Shown here piece by piece: positions 24,395 through 32,595 of a stretch of 36,905 nucleotides of DNA. The DNA comes from an uncultured Bacteroidales bacterium (GTDB lineage Bacteria; Bacteroidota; Bacteroidia; Bacteroidales; UBA932): positions 1 through 36,905 of the forward strand of contig CAMFBM010000025.1 in NCBI GenBank assembly GCA_945948555.1, written 5' to 3'. Made by a program: the position numbers and the translations under genes. How positions within the stretch are numbered: the stretch's first letter is position 1; every line of letters begins with the position of its first letter. The notes beneath the pieces are model-generated. The model saw only the letters and a list, made by a program, of their open reading frames with translations, was not told the origin of the DNA and made no database searches.

Positions 24395-25204
24395 CTATTC
24401 AGACAAAGAATTGCTCAGCAGCAATTTAAGTTCGTTTATATTGTTTATTTTGGTGACATTCCCGCCTTTCACGAAGGAAATTCCACCTGTCTCCTCCGAA
24501 ACCACCACCACCTCCGCATCGCTCTCCTCGGAAATTCCGATTGCCGCCTTGTGCCTCATTCCGAATGAAGGCGGGATGTCCGTCTTTTCCGTAATCGGCA
24601 GGGTGCAGCGGGCTGCTGCTATCCTGTTCCCGCTGATGATGACGGCCCCGTCGTGCAGGGGGGAGTTCTTGAAAAACAGGTTCATCAGCAGTCTGCGGTG
24701 GATGGCCGCGTCGATTTTGTCACCGGTCTCCATTATGTCGTCCAGAGGTGTCGTCTGCGGAATTACTATCAGGGCCCCCGTTCTGGCCTCGGACATTCTG
24801 CGGCACGCTTCCGTCACTTCATTGACGGCGTCACTTCCCATCACGGTCTTGCCTCCGACTTTCCGGAACAGCTTGTCTATGAAAGAATTTTTCGGTGCGT
24901 TCATCAGGTACCTGTTGCCCAGGCGCATAAGGAACCTTCTGATTTCCGGTTGGAAAATGACTATCAGGGCCAGCACCCCGACATTCAGAATCATATCCAT
25001 AATCGTGGAGGTGAGCTTCATCCCCAGTACCGACACTATGAATCCTATCAGGTAGAGGGAGAGAATCGCCACGAATATGCTCCATGCTGCCGAGCCTCTT
25101 ATCCACCTGAACACCAGGAAGATTATGATTGCCACGAGCAGTATGTCAAGGATGTCGGTGAATGACATCCTCAGGAATCCGAAACTGTAACAGAAGTCAA
25201 GCAT
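24395..25204 (-). CDS. cdaA: Diadenylate cyclase, CdaA type
   Basis: 269 residues. Three N-terminal membrane helices (about 14-33, 40-60, 68-85) are followed by a DisA_N cyclase domain. The catalytic DGA is intact (SPLHDGAVII, 185-187). The second motif, normally RHR, reads RHK (217-219 in MRHKAAIG). The enzyme would make c-di-AMP at the inner membrane, controlling potassium, turgor and wall homeostasis. No cdaR-like partner lies beside it, as expected in Bacteroidota. A consensus promoter lies upstream and diverges from rplC; mutS2 follows directly. Confidence 0.93.
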   Translation of the reverse strand: MLDFCYSFGFLRMSFTDILDILLVAIIIFLVFRWIRGSAAWSIFVAILSLYLIGFIVSVLGMKLTSTIMDMILNVGVLALIVIFQPEIRRFLMRLGNRYLMNAPKNSFIDKLFRKVGGKTVMGSDAVNEVTEACRRMSEARTGALIVIPQTTPLDDIMETGDKIDAAIHRRLLMNLFFKNSPLHDGAVIISGNRIAAARCTLPITEKTDIPPSFGMRHKAAIGISEESDAEVVVVSEETGGISFVKGGNVTKINNINELKLLLSNSLSE

Positions 25205-25241
25205 ATCTCCGAAATATGGAAATCCTCATTTTTGCAAAAGA

Positions 25242-25272
25242 CAAAAATAATCAATTTTTACGAGCGGACAAA
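25242..25272 (-). promoter_or_regulatory. Bacteroidota-type promoter for the cdaA operon
   Basis: On the minus strand TTTG (25272-25269), exactly 19 nt, then TATTTTTG (25249-25242). Full match to the consensus, about 38 bp before the cdaA start. Confidence 0.75.
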
Positions 25273-25308
25273 AAAGTCATCCCTGCGGTTTGAAAAAGTT
25301 TCCAAAGT

Positions 25309-25339
25309 ATTGATATTTGAAAAATTAATCGTATATTTG
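25309..25339 (+). promoter_or_regulatory. Bacteroidota-type promoter upstream of rplC
   Basis: ATTG (25309-25312), 19 nt, then TATATTTG (25332-25339). This is a strong match and gives the ribosomal protein cluster its own start of transcription ahead of rplC, without rpsJ. Confidence 0.75.
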
Positions 25340-25342
25340 CAG

Positions 25343-25364
25343 CCCGCCAAAAGTGTGCGGCGGG
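25343..25364 (+). promoter_or_regulatory. Leader hairpin of the rplC cluster
   Basis: CCCGCC (25343-25348) pairs perfectly with GGCGGG (25359-25364) around a 10-nt loop, starting within a few bases of the expected transcript 5' end. It could stabilise the mRNA or bind a ribosomal protein for autoregulation; that role is inferred only. Confidence 0.4.
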
Positions 25365-25400
25365 AATAAGTTATTTATAATCAATTAATTAAACAAACCA

Positions 25401-26036
25401 ATGCCTGGATTAATTGGAAAGAAAATCGGAATGACTTCCGTTTTCGGTGCTGATGGAAAGAATATTCCATGCACCGTCATTGAGGCTGGTCCATGTGTAG
25501 TTACGCAAATTCGTACAGTTGAGAAAGATGGTTATGCCGCTGTACAGCTTGCCTATGACGAAACAACAGAGAAGCATACCAGCAAGGCTTTGAAAGGCCA
25601 TTTTGAGAAGGCGGGAACCACACCAAAGCGCAAACTCGTGGAGTTCAAGAACTTCGACACAACGAAGGTGAAACTCGGCGACGTGCTCACAGTGAACGAT
25701 CTCGAGCTCGACCTTGAGAACGGTACTGACTGGCTTGACGTGATTGGAACCTCCAAGGGAAAAGGCTTCCAGGGAGTTGTAAAGCGTCACGGCTTCGGCG
25801 GTGTCGGCGGAACCACCCATGGCCAGCACAACAGACTTCGTCACCCTGGTTCTCTCGGTGCATCTTCTTGGCCTTCAAGGGTATTCCCTGGAATGAGGAT
25901 GGCCGGCCACATGGGAAATGAGCGTGTGAAAGTCATCAACCTCGAGGTTGTAAAGCTCATCCCGGAGAGCAACCTTATCGTAGTAAAGGGCTCTGTACCT
26001 GGAGCCAAGGGTTCTTATGTAATTGTGGAGGATTAA
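25401..26036 (+). CDS. rplC: 50S ribosomal protein L3
   Basis: 211 residues, full length. [15 protein letters not shown] opens it as in all bacterial L3, and [14 protein letters not shown] then [20 protein letters not shown] is the L3 signature near the peptidyl transferase centre. First gene of the cluster here; rpsJ, which normally comes before it, is absent. rplD begins 3 nt after the stop. Confidence 0.98.
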   Translation: MPGLIGKKIGMTSVFGADGKNIPCTVIEAGPCVVTQIRTVEKDGYAAVQLAYDETTEKHTSKALKGHFEKAGTTPKRKLVEFKNFDTTKVKLGDVLTVNDLELDLENGTDWLDVIGTSKGKGFQGVVKRHGFGGVGGTTHGQHNRLRHPGSLGASSWPSRVFPGMRMAGHMGNERVKVINLEVVKLIPESNLIVVKGSVPGAKGSYVIVED

Positions 26037-26039
26037 GGT

Positions 26040-26669
26040 ATGGAATTGTCAGTTTACAAAATTGACGGATCAGAGTCCGGAAAGAAGGTTGTCCTCAATG
26101 AGGAGATTTTTGGCATCGAGCCGAATAATCACGCTATTTACCTTGATGTGAAGCAGTATCTTGCAAACCAGCGTCAGGGTACCGCAAAGACCAAGGATCG
26201 CAGCGAGGTTGCTTACAGCACCAAGAAGCTCATCCGTCAGAAAGGTTCAGGCGGTGCGCGTCACGGAAGCCGCAAGGCCAACATCTATGTAGGCGGAGGC
26301 CGTGTCTTCGGACCGGAACCGCGTTGCTACCGCACGAAACTTAACAAGAAGCTCAAACAGCTCGCAAGATTCTCTGCCCTCTCATACAAGGCAAAGGACA
26401 ATGCAATCACAATGGTTGAGCCTTTCGCAATGGATGCTCCGAAAACCAAGGAGTTCATCCAGATTCTCAAGAATATCAAGGCCGGGGACAGGAAAATCCT
26501 GGTGGTCCTTCCTGAGAATTCCAACAATGTTTACCTTTCTTCACGCAATCTTCCTGAAGTCAGTGTCATCACCGTTGACGAAATCAACACCTACGCAATT
26601 ATGAATGCAAATTCAATGGTGCTGGTTGATGGTGTACAGGACATTCTCGCTTCAAGGATCAAACGCTAA
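26040..26669 (+). CDS. rplD: 50S ribosomal protein L4
   Basis: 209 residues. The internal loop [14 protein letters not shown] then [20 protein letters not shown] is the conserved L4 extension that reaches the exit tunnel, and [13 protein letters not shown] follows. L4 binds 23S rRNA, and in E. coli it also represses its own operon. Three nt after rplC and 12 nt before rplW. Confidence 0.98.
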   Translation: MELSVYKIDGSESGKKVVLNEEIFGIEPNNHAIYLDVKQYLANQRQGTAKTKDRSEVAYSTKKLIRQKGSGGARHGSRKANIYVGGGRVFGPEPRCYRTKLNKKLKQLARFSALSYKAKDNAITMVEPFAMDAPKTKEFIQILKNIKAGDRKILVVLPENSNNVYLSSRNLPEVSVITVDEINTYAIMNANSMVLVDGVQDILASRIKR

Positions 26670-26681
26670 ACCGATTGAGAG

Positions 26682-26972
26682 ATGGGAATTATAATTAAGC
26701 CACTGGTAACAGAAAAATTGACGGTTCTGGGCGAAAAGTTGAACCGCTACGGTTTCATCGTAAGTCGCGATGCCAACAAGATTGAGATCAAGGCTGCGGT
26801 GGAGCAGATGTACAATGTGACAGTTGCGTCAGTGAACACTGTCAACTATCACGGAAAGAGAAAATCCCGTTATACCAAAGCCGGTATGCTCAAGGGACAC
26901 ACCAATCACTACAAGAAGGCGTATGTGACCCTTGCAGGTGAGGACAAGATTGATTTTTATGCTAACATCTAA
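26682..26972 (+). CDS. rplW: 50S ribosomal protein L23
   Basis: 96 residues. PLVTEKLTVLGEKLNRYGFIV and IKAAVEQMYNVTVASVNTV fit L23, which sits at the tunnel exit and docks trigger factor and SRP. Order rplD-rplW-rplB is standard. Confidence 0.97.
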   Translation: MGIIIKPLVTEKLTVLGEKLNRYGFIVSRDANKIEIKAAVEQMYNVTVASVNTVNYHGKRKSRYTKAGMLKGHTNHYKKAYVTLAGEDKIDFYANI

Positions 26973-26985
26973 CAGGGTATAAGTC

Positions 26986-27810
26986 ATGGCAGTAAGAAAA
27001 TTCAAACCGGTAACTCCCGGACAGAGGAACAAGGTAATCAGTGCTTTTGACGACATTACCTGCAGCAAACCTGAGAAGTCCCTTCTTGAACCGCTCAAGA
27101 GTTCAGGCGGACGCAACAATCAGGGTAAGATGACAATGCGCTACATCGGCGGCGGTCACAAGAGAATGTACCGTGTCATTGATTTCCTTCGCAACAAGGA
27201 CAACTGCAAGGCGGAGGTTATGACAATCGAGTACGATCCGAACCGCAGCGCACGTATCGCACTTGTAAAATATGAAGACGGCGAGAAGAGATATATCATC
27301 GCTCCTAACGGACTGAAAGTCGGACAAGTAATCGCATCCGGCGCAGGGGTTGCCCCTGAGGTCGGAAACACTCTTCCTCTTTCTGAAATTCCGCTCGGTA
27401 CACTTATCCACAACATCGAGCTCCGTCCCGGACAGGGTGCTGCAATGGCACGTTCTGCCGGAGCATACGCTCAGCTTGCGGCTCGTGAAGGCAAGCACGC
27501 AATCCTCCGTCTCCCTTCAGGTGAGACAAGAATGGTGCTCGTTTCCTGCCGTGCAACAGTGGGTACGGTATCGAATCCTGACCACAATCTGGAGTCACAC
27601 GGAAAGGCTGGACGCCGCAGGTGGCTCGGACGCAGGCCACGCAACCGTGGTGTCGTAATGAACCCGGTAGATCACCCGATGGGTGGTGGTGAAGGTCGTG
27701 CATCCGGAGGACATCCGCGTTCACGCAAGGGTCTGCCAGCTAAGGGCTACAAGACTCGTAATCCAAAGGCGACTTCAAACAAGTTCATCATTGAAAGAAG
27801 GAAAAAATAA
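26986..27810 (+). CDS. rplB: 50S ribosomal protein L2
   Basis: 274 residues. Recognised by [19 protein letters not shown], the SH3-like RNA-binding core, and near the C-terminus by [20 protein letters not shown], which carries the conserved histidine near the catalytic centre. Full family length. Needed for subunit joining and peptidyl transfer. Confidence 0.98.
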   Translation: MAVRKFKPVTPGQRNKVISAFDDITCSKPEKSLLEPLKSSGGRNNQGKMTMRYIGGGHKRMYRVIDFLRNKDNCKAEVMTIEYDPNRSARIALVKYEDGEKRYIIAPNGLKVGQVIASGAGVAPEVGNTLPLSEIPLGTLIHNIELRPGQGAAMARSAGAYAQLAAREGKHAILRLPSGETRMVLVSCRATVGTVSNPDHNLESHGKAGRRRWLGRRPRNRGVVMNPVDHPMGGGEGRASGGHPRSRKGLPAKGYKTRNPKATSNKFIIERRKK

Positions 27811-27829
27811 CGGAATAAATTAAGAGATT

Positions 27830-28099
27830 ATGAGTCGTTCATTAAGAAAAGGTCCTTATATTCAGGAAGCCCTTGAAAAAAGAATTCTTGCTATGAATGA
27901 GGGTAGCATGAAGAAAGAGGTTGTCAAGACTTGGTCACGCGCGAGCATGATTTCTCCTGACTTCGTAGGCCACACAATCGCAGTTCACAACGGGAACAAG
28001 TTTATTCCGGTTTATGTCACTGAGAATATGGTGGGTCACAAGCTTGGTGAGTTCGCTCCGACAAGGACATTCAGAGGCCATTCGGGCAATCGTAAATAA
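27830..28099 (+). CDS. rpsS: 30S ribosomal protein S19
   Basis: 89 residues. [34 protein letters not shown] and [15 protein letters not shown] are the S19 signature. It binds 16S rRNA at the head of the 30S subunit with S13. Starts 19 nt after rplB. Confidence 0.98.
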   Translation: MSRSLRKGPYIQEALEKRILAMNEGSMKKEVVKTWSRASMISPDFVGHTIAVHNGNKFIPVYVTENMVGHKLGEFAPTRTFRGHSGNRK

Positions 28100-28118
28100 T
28101 TAAAATGAGATTACAATT

Positions 28119-28541
28119 ATGGGAGCTCGTAAAAGATTGATGGCCGAGAGGCTTAAAGAAATAAAAAAGCAGACAGCTATTGCAAAGCTGAATGATGTCC
28201 CTACCTCTCCGCGCAAGATGCGTCTTGTCGCTGACATCGTGAGGGGAGTGGAGGTGAACCGTGCCATGGATATCCTCAGGTATTCCAAGAAGCACGCATC
28301 TATTGATCTGGAGAAACTTCTCCGCAGCGCAGTTGCAAACTGGGAGGCGAAGAATCCGGAAAACACCAAAGAATTGGATAACGGCAACGTGTATGTGAAG
28401 ACCATTATGGTCGATGAGGGACGCACACTCAAGAGAATCCGTCCTTGTCCTCAGGGAAGGGCCGGCAGGATCCGCAAACGTTCCAATCATGTCACCGTCA
28501 TCCTCGATGTAAAGAAACCATCAGCAACAGTGGAGGAATAA
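28119..28541 (+). CDS. rplV: 50S ribosomal protein L22
   Basis: 140 residues, with a basic N-terminal extension of about 25 residues before the core ([17 protein letters not shown]). The C-terminal hairpin block [20 protein letters not shown] is the part that lines the exit tunnel and affects macrolide sensitivity. rpsC starts 3 nt later. Confidence 0.97.
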   Translation: MGARKRLMAERLKEIKKQTAIAKLNDVPTSPRKMRLVADIVRGVEVNRAMDILRYSKKHASIDLEKLLRSAVANWEAKNPENTKELDNGNVYVKTIMVDEGRTLKRIRPCPQGRAGRIRKRSNHVTVILDVKKPSATVEE

Positions 28542-28544
28542 ATT

Positions 28545-29297
28545 ATGGGACAGAAAACAAATCCTATCAGCAACAGAATCGGTATCACCCGTGGTTGGGA
28601 CTCTAACTGGTGTGGTGGTAACTATGCGGAGAAGATCGCAGAGGATTACAAGATCCGCAGGTATCTTATGAACCGTCTTGCAAAGGCCAGCCTTTCCAAG
28701 ATCGTGATTGAAAGAACCCTTAAACTCATCACTGTGACAATCCACGCTGCCCGTCCGGGTGTCATCATCGGCAAAGGCGGTACAGAGGTTGACAAGCTCA
28801 AGGAAGAGTTGAAGAAGGTAACCAGCAAGGATGTTCAGATCAACATCTTCGAGGTGAAGAAACCTGAGGTTGACGCTCACATCGTGGCTGATTCCATCGC
28901 ACGCCAGATCGAGGGCCGTGTTTCCTACAGAAGGGCAATCAAGATGGCTGTGGCAACAACTATGAGGGTTGGCGCAGAAGGTATCAAGGTTCAGATCAGC
29001 GGACGTCTCGGCGGTGCCGAGATGGCAAGAAGCGAGATGTTCAAGGAAGGACGTACTCCTCTCCACACATTCCGTGCTGACATTGACTATGCTCTCGCAG
29101 AGGCACACACCAAGGTTGGTGTTCTCGGAATCAAGGTTTGGATCTGCAACGGCGAAGTGTACGGCAAGAGGGATCTCTCTCCGAATGCCGGGATTGCTGC
29201 CCAGGCTCAGAGCCAGAACCAGAACCGTGGCGGACGTGGCGGTGACCGTCGTCGTGGCGGCCGTGGCGAGCGTCGCGAGCGCAGGGACAACAAGTAA
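28545..29297 (+). CDS. rpsC: 30S ribosomal protein S3
   Basis: 250 residues. [20 protein letters not shown], the KH-domain motif [14 protein letters not shown] and the C-terminal domain ([22 protein letters not shown]) identify S3. It ends in an unusual Arg/Gly-rich tail of about 30 residues ([20 protein letters not shown]), longer than the E. coli form but common in Bacteroidota. rplP, rpmC and rpsQ normally follow; here a terminator follows instead. Confidence 0.97.
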   Translation: MGQKTNPISNRIGITRGWDSNWCGGNYAEKIAEDYKIRRYLMNRLAKASLSKIVIERTLKLITVTIHAARPGVIIGKGGTEVDKLKEELKKVTSKDVQINIFEVKKPEVDAHIVADSIARQIEGRVSYRRAIKMAVATTMRVGAEGIKVQISGRLGGAEMARSEMFKEGRTPLHTFRADIDYALAEAHTKVGVLGIKVWICNGEVYGKRDLSPNAGIAAQAQSQNQNRGGRGGDRRRGGRGERRERRDNK

Positions 29298-29320
29298 TTG
29301 TCCTCTGATACACAATAATG

Positions 29321-29353
29321 CGGGCCATCTTGTCAGGGTGGTCCGTTTTTTTT
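29321..29353 (+). terminator. Rho-independent terminator after rpsC
   Basis: CGGGCCA (29321-29327) pairs with TGGTCCG (29339-29345) with one G-U pair, followed by eight T residues (29346-29353). It lies 24 bp after the rpsC stop and ends the ribosomal protein transcript there. Confidence 0.8.
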
Positions 29354-29432
29354 GTACCTTCACCCCGCCTCATTTTGAGGACAAGTTCAGTCCAACCGCT
29401 AGCTCCTCTCCCCGCTCGGGAATGACGAAAAA

Positions 29433-29466
29433 GAAACCCCGCCAAGGCATTCAACTTTGGCGGGGT
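29433..29466 (-). terminator. Rho-independent terminator of the beta-barrel protein gene
   Basis: On the minus strand a 10-bp stem ACCCCGCCAA / TTGGCGGGGT is followed by TTTCTTTTT. It lies about 20 bp past the stop of the 29485 gene. Confidence 0.8.
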
Positions 29467-29484
29467 AAATTTATGCGTTGTCTG

Positions 29485-29958
29485 TCAGAAACGATAGCGT
29501 ACGCTGAGGGTAGGGATAACTCCTCCCCAGGCTCCTTCGCTGTGGAAGCGTGTGTTCTCGGCAATGAAGACTCCGAACTGAGGGCGGAGGTCAACTGAGA
29601 GCTGGAGAGGGAACCAGAATGTGTACTCGAGTCCGACCTGTCCCACTACATCGATGTTCAGGGCATATCCTTTGCTGAAACCTGTTCCCAATGCAACTCC
29701 CGGACCGGCATATATGCCCCATTCTCCGCGTGCAGTCCACGCAGGCTGTGCAATCATAAAGTTATAGACGGCTGAAGCCTGGAGAGCACCGAATCCGAAA
29801 GCTCCGAGATTGGCCTCTATGAAATTCTCTCCGTTGAGAGTGTGCTGATAGGAGGCCTCGGTTCCGTAGCCGAGTCTCAGACCAATTGCCCTTGGCTGGG
29901 CTGATGCTGCAAATGCAATTCCCATCAGGAGGGCTGCTGCAATGATGATTTTTTTCAT
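29485..29958 (-). CDS. Small outer-membrane beta-barrel protein
   Basis: 157 residues from ATG 29958; the in-frame TTG at 29967 is not needed. The signal peptide MKKIIIAAALLMGIAFAASA ends before QPRAIG. The mature part alternates hydrophobic and polar residues in short strands (IGLRLGYGTEASYQH, WGIYAGPGVALGTGF, LQLSVDLRPQFGVF) and ends in VRYRF, an aromatic C-terminal residue typical of BAM-inserted barrels. I place it among OmpA-like or OMP_b-brl small porin-like proteins; function unknown. A TACTTTTG box lies at 30007-30000 upstream without a clear -33. Confidence 0.8.
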   Translation of the reverse strand: MKKIIIAAALLMGIAFAASAQPRAIGLRLGYGTEASYQHTLNGENFIEANLGAFGFGALQASAVYNFMIAQPAWTARGEWGIYAGPGVALGTGFSKGYALNIDVVGQVGLEYTFWFPLQLSVDLRPQFGVFIAENTRFHSEGAWGGVIPTLSVRYRF

Positions 29959-30023
29959 TGTTTTCAAAATTAGTTAATCTTATTCTGATTTCACGCTTGC
30001 AAAAGTACTAATAATATTCATAT

Positions 30024-30059
30024 AAAAAACCGGGAGATATCTTGAATATACCTCCCGGT
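30024..30059 (-). terminator. Rho-independent terminator of ferritin
   Basis: On the minus strand ACCGGGAG and CTCCCGGT form an 8-bp stem followed by TTTTTTAT. It begins 24 bp after the ferritin stop. Confidence 0.8.
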
Positions 30060-30082
30060 ACAGCGTATAGGAATTCAACTGA

Positions 30083-30562
30083 TTACCTCTGACCAAGTTG
30101 CCCGTCAAGATAGAAGAGTCCCTGGTCTCCCGCTTTCTTGATCTTCTCCATAATGCCTTCTGCGGTAGCTTCCTCCTCGACCTGCTCCCTGACAAATCCC
30201 CAGAGGAAATCCTGTGTTGCCTTGTCCTTTTCGGCGGCTGCAACGTCAACAAGCTTGTCAATGAGTTCTGAAACATGGCATTCGTGCCTGTAAACGTGCT
30301 CGAACACCTCAAGTACGGTACCCCAGGCATCAGGTACAACGTCAATCATGCTCACTTTTGCGGTGCCGCCGCGTTTGATGAGGTAGTGTGCCATTGCAAT
30401 GGCGTGCTCCTTTTCCTCGTCGGACTGTTTCTCCATCCAGTGTGCGAATCCGTCCCAACCCTCTTTCTTGAGTGCAAATGCCATCTGGAGGTAAAGATTT
30501 GAAGACCAAAGCTCAGCGGTAATCTGATCGTTGAATGCTTTCTGAAGTTTTTCTGAAATCAT
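30083..30562 (-). CDS. ftnA: Non-haem ferritin
   Basis: 159 residues, the usual size. The four-helix bundle shows the ferroxidase ligands: Glu in QITAELWSSNLYLQMA, the E..H pair in DEEKEHAIAMAHYL, and Glu and Gln in FVREQVEEEATAE. The H-type, haem-free pattern fits bacterial Ftn. It stores iron as a 24-mer in the cytoplasm and limits Fenton chemistry. It lies 37 bp after the formimidoyltransferase gene on the same strand, with its own terminator. Confidence 0.96.
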   Translation of the reverse strand: MISEKLQKAFNDQITAELWSSNLYLQMAFALKKEGWDGFAHWMEKQSDEEKEHAIAMAHYLIKRGGTAKVSMIDVVPDAWGTVLEVFEHVYRHECHVSELIDKLVDVAAAEKDKATQDFLWGFVREQVEEEATAEGIMEKIKKAGDQGLFYLDGQLGQR

Positions 30563-30599
30563 AGTATTATATTTTTAAAAGTTCCATTTTGTCAGCGGG

Positions 30600-31664
30600 T
30601 CACTGTTGCTGCAATGAATGTGCCAAGGCATACTCGACAATCTTACTTTCAGGTACGAAAGGACCGTTCCAATCCAGACCCATTGCTTCGATGGAAGCGG
30701 CGATGAGGGAGTCTTCACCTTCAATGGCGGAAGATGTAGGAATCCCGGTAAAATATTTACCTGCATCCGTCAGGACTTTCAGCGGTACCATCCCGATGAT
30801 TTCCGTTCCCGTCACCCGGACTCCGCGCCTGAGTGCTTCCTCGCTCACTGCCTCAAACGCCTTGTGCAGGGGAGTGGCATTGATGTCAGTAATATTCATC
30901 GAGACTTGTGCGAAACCGTATTCCTCAATGTACCAACCGATTGCCTTGCAACCTTTAAGCCTGCCCGGAATCATGACGGCCTTCCCGTTGCCGTCCCTCA
31001 GCACCTTGCCGTTCTCAACAGCCTGGCGGCCTTTCTCCCTCACTGCGCAGGCAATGTCCTGCGCAATATCCACCGAGCCGCTGTTCAGATTGAAATTCAC
31101 GGCTATCAGATATTCCCTTGCGCCAACATTTGACGCCCCGCTTCTTGCTGCCTCCTCTGTAAATATGTCAGGGCCGAAATCCGGCCTTCTGTCAGGGTCT
31201 GCCATTTTTGCAGACAGTCCTTCGTATTCCCCGCTTCGGCAGACTGCCAGATTCCTCCGCCCGGGTCTGAAAGCAGCCTCTTCGTAGCAGTAACAGGGTA
31301 CACCCAATTCCCGGTACATCCTTTCCGCCGTCCTTCGTGCCATCTGCACGCACTGCTCCATACTCACGCCCCTGACAGGCACGAAGGGCAGCACGTCCAC
31401 TACTCCCGACCTTGGGTGAGTCCCCTTGTGGAGCCGCATATCAATCAGGCTGCAAGCCACCCTGGCCGCCCTGAAAGCCGCCTGCTCAACCGCCTCAGGG
31501 CTCCCGGCAAAGGTAATCACCGTTCTGTTCGCCCCCTCTCCCGGATCAACGTTCAGAACCCTCACGAACCCCTCGCCCTCTTCGATGGCCGAAACAATCT
31601 GTCCGATTGTCTCCATATTCCGTCCTTCGCTGAAATTGGGAACACATTCCACAATCTTTTCCAT
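30600..31664 (-). CDS. Glutamate formimidoyltransferase
   Basis: 354 residues, covering the N- and C-terminal subdomains of the formiminotransferase fold and no cyclodeaminase domain. Diagnostic are IVECVPNFSEGRNMETI, DMRLHKGTHPRSGVVDVLPF with the catalytic-region His, YCYEEAAFRP and PGRLKGCKAIGWYIEEYG. The enzyme moves the formimino group from N-formimino-L-glutamate to tetrahydrofolate in histidine degradation. No hut genes are next to it in this window, so the pathway partners must be elsewhere. It diverges from the TauE/SafE gene. Confidence 0.94.
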   Translation of the reverse strand: MEKIVECVPNFSEGRNMETIGQIVSAIEEGEGFVRVLNVDPGEGANRTVITFAGSPEAVEQAAFRAARVACSLIDMRLHKGTHPRSGVVDVLPFVPVRGVSMEQCVQMARRTAERMYRELGVPCYCYEEAAFRPGRRNLAVCRSGEYEGLSAKMADPDRRPDFGPDIFTEEAARSGASNVGAREYLIAVNFNLNSGSVDIAQDIACAVREKGRQAVENGKVLRDGNGKAVMIPGRLKGCKAIGWYIEEYGFAQVSMNITDINATPLHKAFEAVSEEALRRGVRVTGTEIIGMVPLKVLTDAGKYFTGIPTSSAIEGEDSLIAASIEAMGLDWNGPFVPESKIVEYALAHSLQQQ

Positions 31665-31694
31665 ATATTTCGTATTCCTTAATATTATATATAT

Positions 31695-31729
31695 TGGATA
31701 TATATGATTTCATATATCAAATATATCCA
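31695..31729. promoter_or_regulatory. AT-rich divergent promoter region with inverted repeat
   Basis: TGGATATAT (31695-31703) and ATATATCCA (31721-31729) form a perfect 9-bp inverted repeat. The minus-strand TATATTTG (31725-31718) inside it fits the -7 box for the formimidoyltransferase gene. The repeat could be an operator, but no regulator gene is adjacent. Confidence 0.45.
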
Positions 31730-31742
31730 TATTCTTTAAAGA

Positions 31743-32513
31743 ATGCTTAAATTTGACGGAATTTTTCGAGATATGGATCCGACGGGAGGGCTTGTTCCCT
31801 TGTACATATTCCTTCTCTGCATCGTCGCCAGTTTCATACAGACGACGACGGGGTTCGGTTTCGGGGTCTTCATAATGACGATGCTGCCCTTCCTGATGCC
31901 CTCCTACGGCGAGGCAACCGCACTTTCGGGGCTTCTGGCAATCACGACCGTTGTCATCGTCGTGGCGAAAAATTACCGCCTCATCATCTGGAAACACCTT
32001 CTGCCCATCCTGATTACATTCATCCTTGTTTCGGCGTTCGCCGTTTTCATCCTTGCGCGGACGGAAGAGACTGTCCTCAAGCGCATTCTCGGGGTGGTGC
32101 TCATACTCACGAGCCTCTATTTCATATTTTTCAGTGACAGAATCCATCTCCGCCCGACCATCCCGGTTCAGGTCGGCATAGGCTCAGTCAGCGGTCTGAT
32201 GGGCGGTTTCTTTGCAATGCAGGGGCCCCCGGCAGTGCTTTATTTCATCTCGGTAGAGAAGGACAAGGACCGCTATATGGCTCTTGCTTCCGCATATTTC
32301 CTGATTGGCAACACGATGATGACATTTGCAAGGGCCGCAAACGGCTTCGTGACCAGGACAGTTGCGACTGACTATCTCTACGGTCTCGGGGGAGTGGTGA
32401 TTGGAACGCTGCTCGGCTCGGTGGTCTTCAGGTACATTCCTCAGAAGGTCCTCAGGTACATTGTCTACTCCTACATAGGAATCAGCGGAATCATTGTCCT
32501 TGTCACGGCGTGA
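31743..32513 (+). CDS. TauE/SafE family permease
   Basis: 256 residues from ATG 31743; ATG 31773 is possible. About eight membrane helices in two related halves. The family's paired motif is seen in ASFIQTTTGFGFGVFIM and in GLMGGFFAMQGPPAVLYF. TauE/SafE proteins move sulfur-containing organic anions or sulfite across the inner membrane, but substrate is rarely known. It stands alone between a divergent gene and the GH77 gene. Confidence 0.88.
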   Translation: MLKFDGIFRDMDPTGGLVPLYIFLLCIVASFIQTTTGFGFGVFIMTMLPFLMPSYGEATALSGLLAITTVVIVVAKNYRLIIWKHLLPILITFILVSAFAVFILARTEETVLKRILGVVLILTSLYFIFFSDRIHLRPTIPVQVGIGSVSGLMGGFFAMQGPPAVLYFISVEKDKDRYMALASAYFLIGNTMMTFARAANGFVTRTVATDYLYGLGGVVIGTLLGSVVFRYIPQKVLRYIVYSYIGISGIIVLVTA

Positions 32514-32566
32514 TTGCAGGCATTTCCACAGTGGCTCTTCCTCTCGTGTTCTTCAGGAAAAATTTC

Positions 32567-32574
32567 TATATTTG
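32567..32574 (+). promoter_or_regulatory. -7 box of the 4-alpha-glucanotransferase gene
   Basis: TATATTTG fits TAnnTTTG exactly and lies 21 bp before the start codon, implying a very short leader. The -33 element is weak. Confidence 0.55.
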
Positions 32575-32595
32575 CACGCGCAATTTTGAGCCACG

